A stretch of 64,000 nucleotides of DNA from Pantoea sp. (lineage in GTDB: Bacteria > Pseudomonadota > Gammaproteobacteria > Enterobacterales > Enterobacteriaceae), in assembly GCF_028283705.1 (NCBI RefSeq), contig NZ_JAPWKD010000025.1:57652-121651 (forward strand). Reading direction: 5' to 3'. The stretch's first letter is position 1, and each line of letters begins with the position of its first letter. The notes beneath the pieces were generated by a model. That model was not told the origin of the DNA. It did not search any database and saw only the letters and a program-made list of their open reading frames with translations. Positions 35,088 through 42,602 of the stretch are shown here, piece by piece. The position numbers were made by a program, and so were the translations under genes.

Positions 35088-36682
35088 AGGCAATGCGCCA
35101 AAATGATCGCTGGCGTTGGCTGACTGCCGGTGCTGTGGCCGTATGTTTACTGGCTTTTACCCTGCTGATTGGCTTACTGGCGTGGCAGGGGATGCGTGCC
35201 TTCTGGCCGCAGCTGGTCGATCAATATCTGTTCCAGCCACCTGAGGGCGATCCGGTGATGGTGCTGGGGGAAACCCTGCAACGACAGCGGCATGACAGCG
35301 GCTGGCGTTATTGGGTGAAAACCGGTAATCGTGATTTTTCCCCTCCTGATTTTCGCGTGATTGATAGCCAGAGCCGGGCGAAAACCCGTAGGCCTGCGGA
35401 TGTGATAGTGCTGCAACGTCGCAGCGGCGGGAATGCCTATGGCTGGTTTATTGAGCTGCGTGAAGATAATGAAGTGCTGACGGCGCGCGACCGTGATGCG
35501 TTGCTGCACCAGCGTTTGCAACAGGTCCACGGGCAGCTGCGGCAGGCCAGCCATATTCGCCGTATCGAAATGGCGCGCCTCAATGCCCAACTGGAAAATC
35601 TGCAACGACAGGCTGAGAGGCAACAGCTGAAAGGGGAGTTTAGCGCGCAGCGTCAGTCTGAATACGACGCCAATAGCGCCGCTTTGCAACGGAACTTCGC
35701 TGCGCTGGGCAGCCAGCTGGCGCAGTTGCAAAGCGCCAGTCATCGGGATGTGCTGGTGTTGCGCGACGTGCAGGGACAGGACCATCTGATCCCGCTGGCG
35801 CAAATTGTCGCGACCTGGTATCCGAATAACATGAGCCTCGGCCAGAAAATGCAGCATTTTCTCAGCCAGCTATGGCAATTTGTCAGCGATAACCCGGCGG
35901 CAGGCGAGAGCGAAAGCGGCGCCTTTCCGGCGATTTTTGGTACGGTACTGATGGTGTTGCTGATGTCGGTTATCGTCATGCCACTCGGTGTGGTGGCGGC
36001 GGTCTGGCTGCATGAATACGCCGGTCGCAACGCGCTGACCCGGCTGGTGCGGATTGCAGTGGTGAATCTGGCGGGGGTTCCCTCGATTGTTTATGGCGTG
36101 TTTGGTCTGGGCTTTTTTGTCTGGCTGATTGGCGGCACCATTGACCAGATATTTTACGCGCGCGCCTTGCCCAATCCGACATTTGGTACCCCCGGTCTGC
36201 TGTGGGCGGCGTTGACGCTGGCGCTGCTGACGCTGCCGGTGGTAATCGTCGCCACGGAAGAAGGTCTGTCCCGTATCCCGGATAGCCTGCGACAAGGTTC
36301 GCTGGCGTTGGGGGCGACGCAGGCCGAAACCCTGTGGCGCGTGGTACTGCCGATGGCGGTTCCGGCGATGCTGACGGGGTTGATTCTGGCGGTGGCGCGT
36401 GCTGCCGGGGAAACTGCCCCGCTGATGCTGGTCGGGGTGGTGAAGATGGTACCGGAACTGCCAGTAGACGCAGTGTTTCCTTATCTGCACCTTGACCGCA
36501 AATTTATGCACCTCGGTTTTCAGATTTACGATCTGGCCTTCCAGAGCCCGAATATCGACGCTGATCGTCCCCTGGTTTACGCCACCGCCCTGTTGCTGGT
36601 GGTGATCATCCTGTCGCTCAATTTGCTGGCGATGGCGTTGCGCCACCGTCTGCGTGAGCGTTACCGGCTTATGACGCATTAA
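35084..36682 (+). CDS. pstA: PstA-like phosphate ABC permease with extracytoplasmic coiled-coil insert
   Basis: A 532-residue permease; canonical PstA is about 300. After an N-terminal helix (VCLLAFTLLIGLLAWQGM) comes a roughly 220-residue insert with a charged, Gln-rich coiled coil (MARLNAQLENLQRQAERQQ). The permease core follows, with its EAA loop LALGATQAETLWRVVLPMAVPAMLTG and VARAAGETAPLMLVG. The ATG overlaps the pstC stop (ATGA, 35084-35087), so the two permeases are translationally coupled and surely pair. The inserts in both suggest an extracytoplasmic module that may replace or dock a distant PstS. Confidence 0.85.
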   Translation: MKAMRQNDRWRWLTAGAVAVCLLAFTLLIGLLAWQGMRAFWPQLVDQYLFQPPEGDPVMVLGETLQRQRHDSGWRYWVKTGNRDFSPPDFRVIDSQSRAKTRRPADVIVLQRRSGGNAYGWFIELREDNEVLTARDRDALLHQRLQQVHGQLRQASHIRRIEMARLNAQLENLQRQAERQQLKGEFSAQRQSEYDANSAALQRNFAALGSQLAQLQSASHRDVLVLRDVQGQDHLIPLAQIVATWYPNNMSLGQKMQHFLSQLWQFVSDNPAAGESESGAFPAIFGTVLMVLLMSVIVMPLGVVAAVWLHEYAGRNALTRLVRIAVVNLAGVPSIVYGVFGLGFFVWLIGGTIDQIFYARALPNPTFGTPGLLWAALTLALLTLPVVIVATEEGLSRIPDSLRQGSLALGATQAETLWRVVLPMAVPAMLTGLILAVARAAGETAPLMLVGVVKMVPELPVDAVFPYLHLDRKFMHLGFQIYDLAFQSPNIDADRPLVYATALLLVVIILSLNLLAMALRHRLRERYRLMTH

Positions 36683-36694
36683 AAGGTTTTACAC

Positions 36695-37462
36695 ATGACG
36701 CCCGATTACGACATCGCTCTTGAGGTTAATCAGCTTTCGCTATGGTATGGCGAACGCCAGGCGCTGAATAACATTGCCCTGCAACTGCCGAAGAATCGCA
36801 TCACGGCGCTGATTGGCCCCTCCGGCTGCGGCAAATCGACGCTGTTGCGCTGCTTTAATCGCATGAATGATGTGATCGATCGCTGCCGGGTGGAAGGTGA
36901 GATCCTGTTGGGGCAGCATGCCATTATGCAACCGGAACAGGATCTGGCTGCGCTGCGGCGGCGTGTTGGCATGGTGTTTCAGCGCCCGAATCCGTTCCCT
37001 AAATCAATTTATGAAAACGTGGTTTATGGTCTGCGCTTGCAGGGCGTGCGCGATCGTCGGGTGCTGAATGAAGCCTGCGAAAATGCGCTGCGTGCGGCGG
37101 CGCTGTGGGGGGAGGTGAAGGATCAATTGGGGCAAAGTGCCTTAACCCTCTCCACCGGACAGCAGCAGCGGCTGGTGATTGCGCGCGCCATTGCCATTGA
37201 ACCGGAAGTCCTGTTGCTGGACGAGCCGACCTCGGCGCTGGACCCGATCTCTACACTGGTGATTGAAGAGTTGATGAGCACGCTGAAGCAGCATTTCACG
37301 CTGGTGCTGGTGACGCACAATATGCAGCAGGCAGCGCGCGTGTCGGATTACACCGCGTTTATGCACCATGGCCAGCTGGTGGAGTTTGATGAAACTGACC
37401 GCATCTTCACCACGCCGAAAACACGGCGCACCGAAGATTACATTACGGGACGGTTTGGGTAA
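36695..37462 (+). CDS. pstB: PstB-like phosphate ABC transporter ATPase
   Basis: A 255-residue ATPase with Walker A GPSGCGKSTLLRCFNRMND (the NRMND that marks PstB), Q-loop VFQRPNPFPKSIYENV, Walker B VLLLDEPTSALDPIS and H-loop VTHNMQQAARVSD. The signature motif reads LSTGQQQR rather than the usual LSGGQQQR; the codon is ACC at that position, so Gly to Thr. It is the last gene of the operon, 12 bases after pstA. A REP-like pair follows at once. A paralogue is expected in a canonical pstSCAB-phoU locus elsewhere. Confidence 0.9.
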   Translation: MTPDYDIALEVNQLSLWYGERQALNNIALQLPKNRITALIGPSGCGKSTLLRCFNRMNDVIDRCRVEGEILLGQHAIMQPEQDLAALRRRVGMVFQRPNPFPKSIYENVVYGLRLQGVRDRRVLNEACENALRAAALWGEVKDQLGQSALTLSTGQQQRLVIARAIAIEPEVLLLDEPTSALDPISTLVIEELMSTLKQHFTLVLVTHNMQQAARVSDYTAFMHHGQLVEFDETDRIFTTPKTRRTEDYITGRFG

Positions 37463-37480
37463 GGCAAAACCTAAAATATT

Positions 37481-37541
37481 GCGCGATAAATCGCGCCGCT
37501 ACAAAAGGTTGCGAATACTGTAACGGCACGATTTATCGCGC
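37481..37541. repeat. GTAG-type palindromic (REP-like) pair, head to head
   Basis: The unit at 37481-37503 is in inverted orientation and identical to 58674-58696. The second at 37519-37541 is in direct orientation with two changes from the 58623 copy (its head reads GTAA). The two are separated by 15 bases. The pair lies between convergent pstB and purN and could also terminate or protect both transcripts. Confidence 0.8.
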
Positions 37542-37562
37542 GAAGTCGTATTGGGTACGGGA

Positions 37563-38201
37563 TCAATCGTGGGCATAACCCTGTGGCGGCAACGGTTGGC
37601 CATCCAGCCAGGCGGCACCCTCGCGCATCTGCAAGCGTCCATCGACAAACCAGCTGATCACCAGCGGATAAATCGCATGCTCCTGATGCTGCACGCGGGC
37701 AGTGACTTCATCTTCCGTATCATCCGCAAACACCGGTACGCGCGCCTGCAAAATAATCGGCCCGCCATCCAGCTCATCCGTGACGAAATGCACTGAGGTG
37801 CCGTGTTCCTCGTCGCCATTCTCCAGCGCCTGACGATGAGTGTGCAGGCCGGGATACTTCGGCAGCAGGGAGGGATGGATGTTGACCAGACGATCGTGGT
37901 AATGCGCAACAAACGCCTGGCTGAGAATACGCATGTAACCCGCCAGCACCACCAGATCCGGGGCGTAAGCATCAATGTCCTGCATCAGCTGGCGATCGAA
38001 GGCGTTACGGTCGGCAAATTCACTGGCGGCCAGCGTATGGGTCGCGACACCCGCTTCCTGCGCGCGCGTTAAACCCATGGCCGAGGCTTTATTACTGAAA
38101 ACGGCAGCCACGCTGCCGTTAATCCGCCCGCTTGCGCAGGCGTCGAGGATGGACTGAAGATTGCTCCCGTTACCGGAAATCAGTACAACCAATTTCTTCA
38201 T
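37563..38201 (-). CDS. purN: phosphoribosylglycinamide formyltransferase (folate-dependent)
   Basis: Third step of purine synthesis, formylating GAR with 10-formyl-THF. The 212 residues show the start KKLVVLISGNGSNLQSILDA with its phosphate loop, VVLAGYMRILS, and the catalytic Asn-His region LVNIHPSLLPKYPGLHTHRQAL. The catalytic Asp is in HFVTDELDGGPII. Its ATG overlaps the purM stop by four bases (38198-38201). A few extra C-terminal residues relative to a typical length of 205-212 are not unusual. Confidence 0.97.
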   Translation of the reverse strand: MKKLVVLISGNGSNLQSILDACASGRINGSVAAVFSNKASAMGLTRAQEAGVATHTLAASEFADRNAFDRQLMQDIDAYAPDLVVLAGYMRILSQAFVAHYHDRLVNIHPSLLPKYPGLHTHRQALENGDEEHGTSVHFVTDELDGGPIILQARVPVFADDTEDEVTARVQHQEHAIYPLVISWFVDGRLQMREGAAWLDGQPLPPQGYAHD

Positions 38202-39238
38202 GGGTTGATGACCACACGCTCTTTGGAATCAGAAGCTTTGATCACACCGATTTTCCATGCCTGCTCGCCTGCGTCGGTCATCAGCTGAATTGCTTTGTCG
38301 GCTTCTGCCGCGCTCAGCGCAATCACCATACCCACGCCGCAGTTAAAGGTGCGGTACATTTCATGACGGCTAACGTTACCTGCCTGCTGCAGCCAGCCGA
38401 ACACCGCTGGCCACTGCCAACTGCTCTCTTCCAGCACCGCCTGGGTGTTGTCCGGCAGTACGCGCGGAATGTTTTCCCAGAAGCCGCCACCGGTGAGGTG
38501 TGCAATCGCGTGCACATCAACCTGTTCGATCAGGCTGAGGATGTTTTTCACGTAGATGCGGGTCGGGGCCAGCAGATGATCGGCCAGCGATTTACCTTCC
38601 AGCTGTTTGCTTTCCGGATCGGTCTGGCTCACCTGGAGGATTTTACGCACCAGCGAATAGCCGTTGGAGTGCGGACCGCTGGAACCCAGCGCAATCAGTA
38701 CATCGCCATCCTGCACTTTCGAGCCGTCGATGATTTCTGATTTTTCCACTACGCCAACGCAAAAACCGGCCACGTCGTAATCTTCGCCATGGTACATGCC
38801 TGGCATTTCAGCGGTTTCACCGCCAACCAGCGCACAACCCGATTGCAGACAACCTTCTGCGATACCGGTGATGACCGATGAAGCGGTATCTACATCCAGC
38901 TTGCCGGTTGCATAGTAGTCGAGGAAGAACAGCGGCTCAGCGCCTTGTACCACCAGGTCATTCACGCACATCGCCACCAGATCGATACCGATGCTGTCAT
39001 GGCGCTTCAGATCCATAGCCAGACGCAGCTTGGTGCCGACGCCGTCGGTGCCGGAAACCAGCACTGGCTCGCGGTATTTCTGCGGCAGCGCACAAAGCGC
39101 GCCAAAGCCACCCAGTCCACCCATCACTTCCGGGCGGCGGGTCTTTTTCACTACGCCTTTGATACGGTCAACCAGAGCGTTACCAGCGTCAATATCTACA
39201 CCGGCGTCTTTGTAGCTGAGAGAGGTCTTGTCGGTCAC
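38198..39238 (-). CDS. purM: phosphoribosylformylglycinamidine cyclo-ligase (AIR synthetase)
   Basis: Fifth step of purine synthesis, ATP-dependent ring closure of FGAM to AIR. The 346-residue product starts at GTG (39236-39238), giving TDKTSLSYKDAGVDIDAGNA exactly where E. coli PurM begins; the frame is open to 39307 but that part is not conserved. Glycine-rich PurM-family blocks GGLGGFGALC, VSGTDGVGTKLRLAMD, GGETAEMPGMYHGEDYD and LIALGSSGPHSNGYSLVRK are all intact. It heads the purMN operon; a PurR box lies 65 bases upstream. Confidence 0.97.
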   Translation of the reverse strand: MTDKTSLSYKDAGVDIDAGNALVDRIKGVVKKTRRPEVMGGLGGFGALCALPQKYREPVLVSGTDGVGTKLRLAMDLKRHDSIGIDLVAMCVNDLVVQGAEPLFFLDYYATGKLDVDTASSVITGIAEGCLQSGCALVGGETAEMPGMYHGEDYDVAGFCVGVVEKSEIIDGSKVQDGDVLIALGSSGPHSNGYSLVRKILQVSQTDPESKQLEGKSLADHLLAPTRIYVKNILSLIEQVDVHAIAHLTGGGFWENIPRVLPDNTQAVLEESSWQWPAVFGWLQQAGNVSRHEMYRTFNCGVGMVIALSAAEADKAIQLMTDAGEQAWKIGVIKASDSKERVVINP

Positions 39239-39302
39239 TGCGGAATCCCCACGCGAGTTGCGGTTGGTGGTTAAAATAAAGCGGCGTAATTCTACCAGCG
39301 CA

Positions 39303-39318
39303 GGCAAACGTTTGCGAG
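39303..39318. promoter_or_regulatory. PurR box of purMN
   Basis: It contains GCAAACGTTTGC (39304-39315), a perfect 12-base palindrome that is the core of the PurR operator (consensus ACGCAAACGTTTTCGT). It lies upstream of purM on the divergent purM/upp spacer, where E. coli also has one. Confidence 0.85.
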
Positions 39319-39429
39319 TCCCATCTCACGCCGCCTTTGCACAGTACCGCTTTTTCGCTAATCCTTAATCCCGGAGGGAGCAGGGCGTTGTATTGACCAA
39401 TGACATATGGCGTCGCGGAAAAAAGGCGG

Positions 39430-39451
39430 TATAATCCGGCGATTTTTTTTT
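39430..39451 (+). promoter_or_regulatory. upp-uraA promoter with UTP-sensing start region
   Basis: TATAAT at 39430-39435 is followed, six bases on, by G (39441), A (39442) and nine T (39443-39451). This reproduces the E. coli upp start region, where G6/A7 start choice and UTP-dependent reiterative transcription in the T tract lower expression when UTP is high. The -35 region is poor. Confidence 0.65.
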
Positions 39452-39479
39452 CGCTCAACACAATTCCGGGAGAACACTC

Positions 39480-40106
39480 ATGAAGATCGTGGAAGTCAAA
39501 CACCCGCTGGTCAAACATAAACTGGGCCTGATGCGTGAGCATGATGTCAGCACCAAGCGATTCCGCGAACTGGCCTCGGAAGTGGGTAGCCTGTTGACCT
39601 ATGAAGCCACTGCCGACCTGGCAACCGAACGCGTTACCATCGAAGGCTGGAATGGCCCGGTAGAAATCGAACAAATCAAAGGCAAAAAAATTACCGTGGT
39701 GCCGATTCTGCGCGCCGGTCTGGGCATGATGGAAGGGGTGCTGGAGCACGTACCAAGCGCGCGTATCAGCGTGGTGGGTGTCTATCGTGATGAAGAAACC
39801 CTCGAGCCGGTGCCGTACTTCCAGAAACTGGTTTCCAACATTGAAGAACGCATGGCGCTGGTGGTTGACCCGATGCTGGCGACCGGTGGGTCAATGATCG
39901 CCACCATCGACCTGCTGAAAAAAGCCGGTTGTAACAGCATCAAGGTGCTGGTGCTGGTAGCGGCACCGGAAGGGATTGCCGCGCTGGAAAAAGCGCACCC
40001 GGATGTGGAACTGTACACCGCGTCTATCGATAAAGGCCTGAACGAGAAGGGCTACATTATTCCTGGTCTCGGCGATGCCGGTGACAAGATTTTCGGAACC
40101 AAATAA
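39480..40106 (+). CDS. upp: uracil phosphoribosyltransferase
   Basis: Salvages uracil to UMP with PRPP. The 208 residues carry the N-terminal MKIVEVKHPLVKHKLGLMRE, the RAGLGMMEGV and VVDPMLATGGSM PRPP loop, and the C-terminal uracil-binding GYIIPGLGDAGDKIFGTK. The start follows GGGAGAAC. It is divergent from purM, followed by a terminator-like hairpin and then uraA, the matching permease. Confidence 0.98.
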   Translation: MKIVEVKHPLVKHKLGLMREHDVSTKRFRELASEVGSLLTYEATADLATERVTIEGWNGPVEIEQIKGKKITVVPILRAGLGMMEGVLEHVPSARISVVGVYRDEETLEPVPYFQKLVSNIEERMALVVDPMLATGGSMIATIDLLKKAGCNSIKVLVLVAAPEGIAALEKAHPDVELYTASIDKGLNEKGYIIPGLGDAGDKIFGTK

Positions 40107-40113
40107 ATAAAGC

Positions 40114-40140
40114 AGCCGGCCAGAGAGTCGGCTTTTTTTT
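40114..40140 (+). terminator. intrinsic terminator-like hairpin between upp and uraA
   Basis: AGCCG...CGGCT, an imperfect stem within 40114-40132, is followed by eight T. It probably reduces, rather than abolishes, read-through into uraA. Confidence 0.65.
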
Positions 40141-40177
40141 GGCAAAAAAGCACCACACAACTCAAGGGGATAACTGA

Positions 40178-41461
40178 ATGACTCGTCGCGCCATCGGCGT
40201 TAACGAACGACCGCCGCTACTCAAAACCATTCCACTCAGCCTGCAACATCTGTTTGCTATGTTTGGTGCAACGGTGCTGGTGCCGATTTTGTTCCACATC
40301 AACCCGGCCACGGTGTTGCTGTTTAACGGTGTCGGTACGCTGCTGTACCTGTTTATCTGTAAAGGCAAAATTCCGGCCTATCTCGGCTCCAGCTTTGCTT
40401 TTATTTCACCGGTATTGCTGCTGCTGCCGCTGGGCTATGAAGTGGCGCTGGGGGGCTTTATCCTCTGCGGCTTCCTGTTCTGTGTGGTGGCGCTGATAGT
40501 GAAAAAAGCCGGTACCGGCTGGCTGGACGTGATGTTCCCGCCAGCAGCGATGGGCGCAATTGTTGCGGTTATCGGCCTGGAACTGGCAGGCGTGGCGGCC
40601 AATATGGCCGGACTGCTGCCCGCTGAGGGTACCTCACCGGATGGCACCACCGTGTTTATCTCGATGGTCACGCTCGGCGTTACCGTTTTCGGTTCGGTAC
40701 TGTTCCGGGGTTTCTTCGCCATCATCCCGATTCTGATTGGCGTGCTGGTGGGCTACGCGCTCTCTTCATTTATGGGGATCGTCAACTGGTCTTCGGTGGT
40801 GAATGCGCCCTGGTTCGCGTTGCCAACCTTCTACACGCCGCGCTTCGAGTGGGCAGCGATGCTGACCATTCTGCCTGCGGCGCTGGTGGTGATTGCCGAG
40901 CACGTTGGTCACCTGGTGGTGACGGCAAATATCGTCAAAAAAGATCTGATCCGCGATCCGGGCCTGCATCGCTCGATGTTTGCTAATGGTCTCTCTACCA
41001 TGATCTCCGGTTTCTTCGGTTCGACGCCTAACACGACCTACGGTGAAAACATTGGCGTGATGGCGATTACCCGTGTCTACAGTACCTGGGTGATCGGCGG
41101 CGCGGCGATCCTGGCGATTCTGCTGTCCTGCGTCGGTAAACTGGCGGCGGCGATTCAGGCGATCCCGGTGCCGGTGATGGGCGGTGTCTCTTTGCTGCTG
41201 TACGGGGTGATCGGTGCCTCCGGTATCCGTGTGTTGATTGAATCCAAAGTGGATTACAACAAAGCACAGAACCTGATCCTTACCTCGGTGATCCTGATCA
41301 TCGGTGTCAGTGGCGCGAAAGTCCATATCGGTGCTGCCGAGCTGAAAGGTATGGCGCTGGCGACCATCGTCGGTGTGGCCCTCAGCCTGATCTTCCGCGT
41401 AATCAGCCTGTTACGCCCGGAAGAAGTGGTGCTGGACGCTGAAGAACAACGCGAATCCTAA
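40178..41461 (+). CDS. uraA: uracil:H+ symporter UraA
   Basis: A 427-residue nucleobase-ascorbate-family permease with about 14 membrane segments. Diagnostic blocks include YLGSSFAFISPVLLLLPLGY, the proton-coupled glutamate in LVVIAEHVGHLVVTANIV, GLSTMISGFFGSTPNTTYGENIGVMA and PVPVMGGVSLLLYGVIGASG. It imports uracil for Upp, whose gene is 71 bases upstream. A hairpin (CCGGGC/GCCCGG, 41471-41488) follows the stop. Confidence 0.96.
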   Translation: MTRRAIGVNERPPLLKTIPLSLQHLFAMFGATVLVPILFHINPATVLLFNGVGTLLYLFICKGKIPAYLGSSFAFISPVLLLLPLGYEVALGGFILCGFLFCVVALIVKKAGTGWLDVMFPPAAMGAIVAVIGLELAGVAANMAGLLPAEGTSPDGTTVFISMVTLGVTVFGSVLFRGFFAIIPILIGVLVGYALSSFMGIVNWSSVVNAPWFALPTFYTPRFEWAAMLTILPAALVVIAEHVGHLVVTANIVKKDLIRDPGLHRSMFANGLSTMISGFFGSTPNTTYGENIGVMAITRVYSTWVIGGAAILAILLSCVGKLAAAIQAIPVPVMGGVSLLLYGVIGASGIRVLIESKVDYNKAQNLILTSVILIIGVSGAKVHIGAAELKGMALATIVGVALSLIFRVISLLRPEEVVLDAEEQRES

Positions 41462-41470
41462 GCGTCTTTG

Positions 41471-41488
41471 CCGGGCAGGGAAGCCCGG
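41471..41488 (+). terminator. short GC hairpin between uraA and hda
   Basis: CCGGGC (41471-41476) and GCCCGG (41483-41488) with a six-base loop, followed by TTCATCTC. The weak T tract makes it at best a partial terminator. Confidence 0.4.
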
Positions 41489-41554
41489 TTCATCTCTGGC
41501 AAGGATCATGATAAACTTGCCCGGTTTTCTGCCCGTTCATACCCTGAGGTGCTT

Positions 41555-42256
41555 CTGAACACGCCGGCACAGCTTTCACTGCCACTTTACTTACCTGATG
41601 ACGAAACCTTTGCCAGCTTCTGGCCAGGGGAAAATCCGTCCCTCCTCGCTGCGCTTCAAGGCGCGCTGGTGCAGCAACACGGCAGCTATCTCTATTTCTG
41701 GTCACGCGAAGGCGGTGGGCGCAGTCATCTGCTGCATGCGGCCTGCGCGGAAATGTCGGCGCGTGGTGAGGCGGTGGGTTACGTCCCGCTGGATAAACGC
41801 ACCTGGTTTGTTCCCGATGTGCTGGAAGGCATGGAGCATCTGGCGTTGGTATGCATCGACAATATTGAATGTATCGCCGGGGATGCTGAATGGGAAATGG
41901 CGATCTTTGATCTCTACAACCGCATTCTGGAAATCGGTAAAACCCGTCTGTTGATCACCGGCGATCGTCCGCCGCGTCAGCTTAACCTCGGGTTGCCGGA
42001 CCTGGCGTCCCGTCTCGACTGGGGCCAAATCTACCGCTTACAGCCGCTGTCGGATGACGACAAATTGCAGGCGATGCAGTTGCGTGCCGGGATCCGCGGA
42101 TTTGAATTGCCGGAGGACGTCGGGCGCTTCCTGCTGAAACGCCTCGACCGTGAAATGCGTACCCTGTTTGACACACTCGACAGACTGGATCGTGCCTCGA
42201 TCAGCGCACAACGCAAACTCACCATTCCCTTTGTTAAAGAAGCGCTGGGGCTTTAA
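41555..42256 (+). CDS. hda: DnaA inactivator Hda, probable CTG start
   Basis: Hda with the DNA-loaded sliding clamp stimulates ATP hydrolysis by DnaA, preventing re-initiation. From the CTG at 41555 the product is 233 residues, the E. coli length, and begins NTPAQLSLPLYLPDDETF with the clamp-binding QLSLPL at residues 5-10. GAGG at 41546-41549 is five bases upstream. No ATG or GTG lies at a matching place: the nearest in-frame alternatives are GTG at 41549, on top of that site, and an ATG at 41468 that adds unconserved sequence. E. coli hda is reported to start at CUG. The AAA+ core includes SREGGGRSHLLHAA, ALVCIDNIECI and the Arg finger region LASRLDWGQIY. Confidence 0.93.
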   Translation: MNTPAQLSLPLYLPDDETFASFWPGENPSLLAALQGALVQQHGSYLYFWSREGGGRSHLLHAACAEMSARGEAVGYVPLDKRTWFVPDVLEGMEHLALVCIDNIECIAGDAEWEMAIFDLYNRILEIGKTRLLITGDRPPRQLNLGLPDLASRLDWGQIYRLQPLSDDDKLQAMQLRAGIRGFELPEDVGRFLLKRLDREMRTLFDTLDRLDRASISAQRKLTIPFVKEALGL

Positions 42257-42600
42257 ACAATCTCCAGCACCGCTTCAGGCGGGCGACCGAGACGCGCCTG
42301 CTCACCGTTAATCACAATCGGCCTTTCAATCAGTTTCGGGTTTGCTGCCAGCGCCTGTAGCAGCTGATCTTCTGTCAGTTCCGGGTTGGCTAATTCCAGC
42401 GATTTATACAAATCTTCTTTGCGGCGCATCAGTTCACGCGCGCTGCTCATTCCAAGTTGTTTCAGCAAGGTTTTCAGCGTGGCTACGTCGGGTGGGGTCT
42501 CCAGATACAGCACCACTTCCGGCTGCACGCCCTGCTGTTGCAGCAGCGCGAGGGTTTCGCGGCTCTTGCTGCAACGCGGATTATGATAAATGGTCACCAT
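42253..42600 (-). CDS. yfgD: ArsC-family arsenate reductase-like protein YfgD
   Basis: A 115-residue thioredoxin-fold protein with the catalytic-type cysteine in YHNPRCSKSRETLALLQ (residue 10) and the family blocks LSARELMRRKEDLYK-like SARELMRRKEDLYKSLELAN and LIERPIVINGEQARLGRPPE, whose three arginines would bind oxyanion. In ArsC the first is the active nucleophile with glutaredoxin as partner. YfgD, next to bepA and hda in E. coli, is of this family but its substrate is unproven. It overlaps hda tail to tail by four bases. Confidence 0.9.
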   Translation of the reverse strand: MVTIYHNPRCSKSRETLALLQQQGVQPEVVLYLETPPDVATLKTLLKQLGMSSARELMRRKEDLYKSLELANPELTEDQLLQALAANPKLIERPIVINGEQARLGRPPEAVLEIV

Positions 42601-42602
42601 GA

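Noticed and set aside
38132..38740. 202-residue open frame opposite purN/purM
   Set aside because: Lies wholly antisense to two well-conserved genes, has no ribosome-binding site, and its composition (His/Gln-rich) is typical of a shadow frame.
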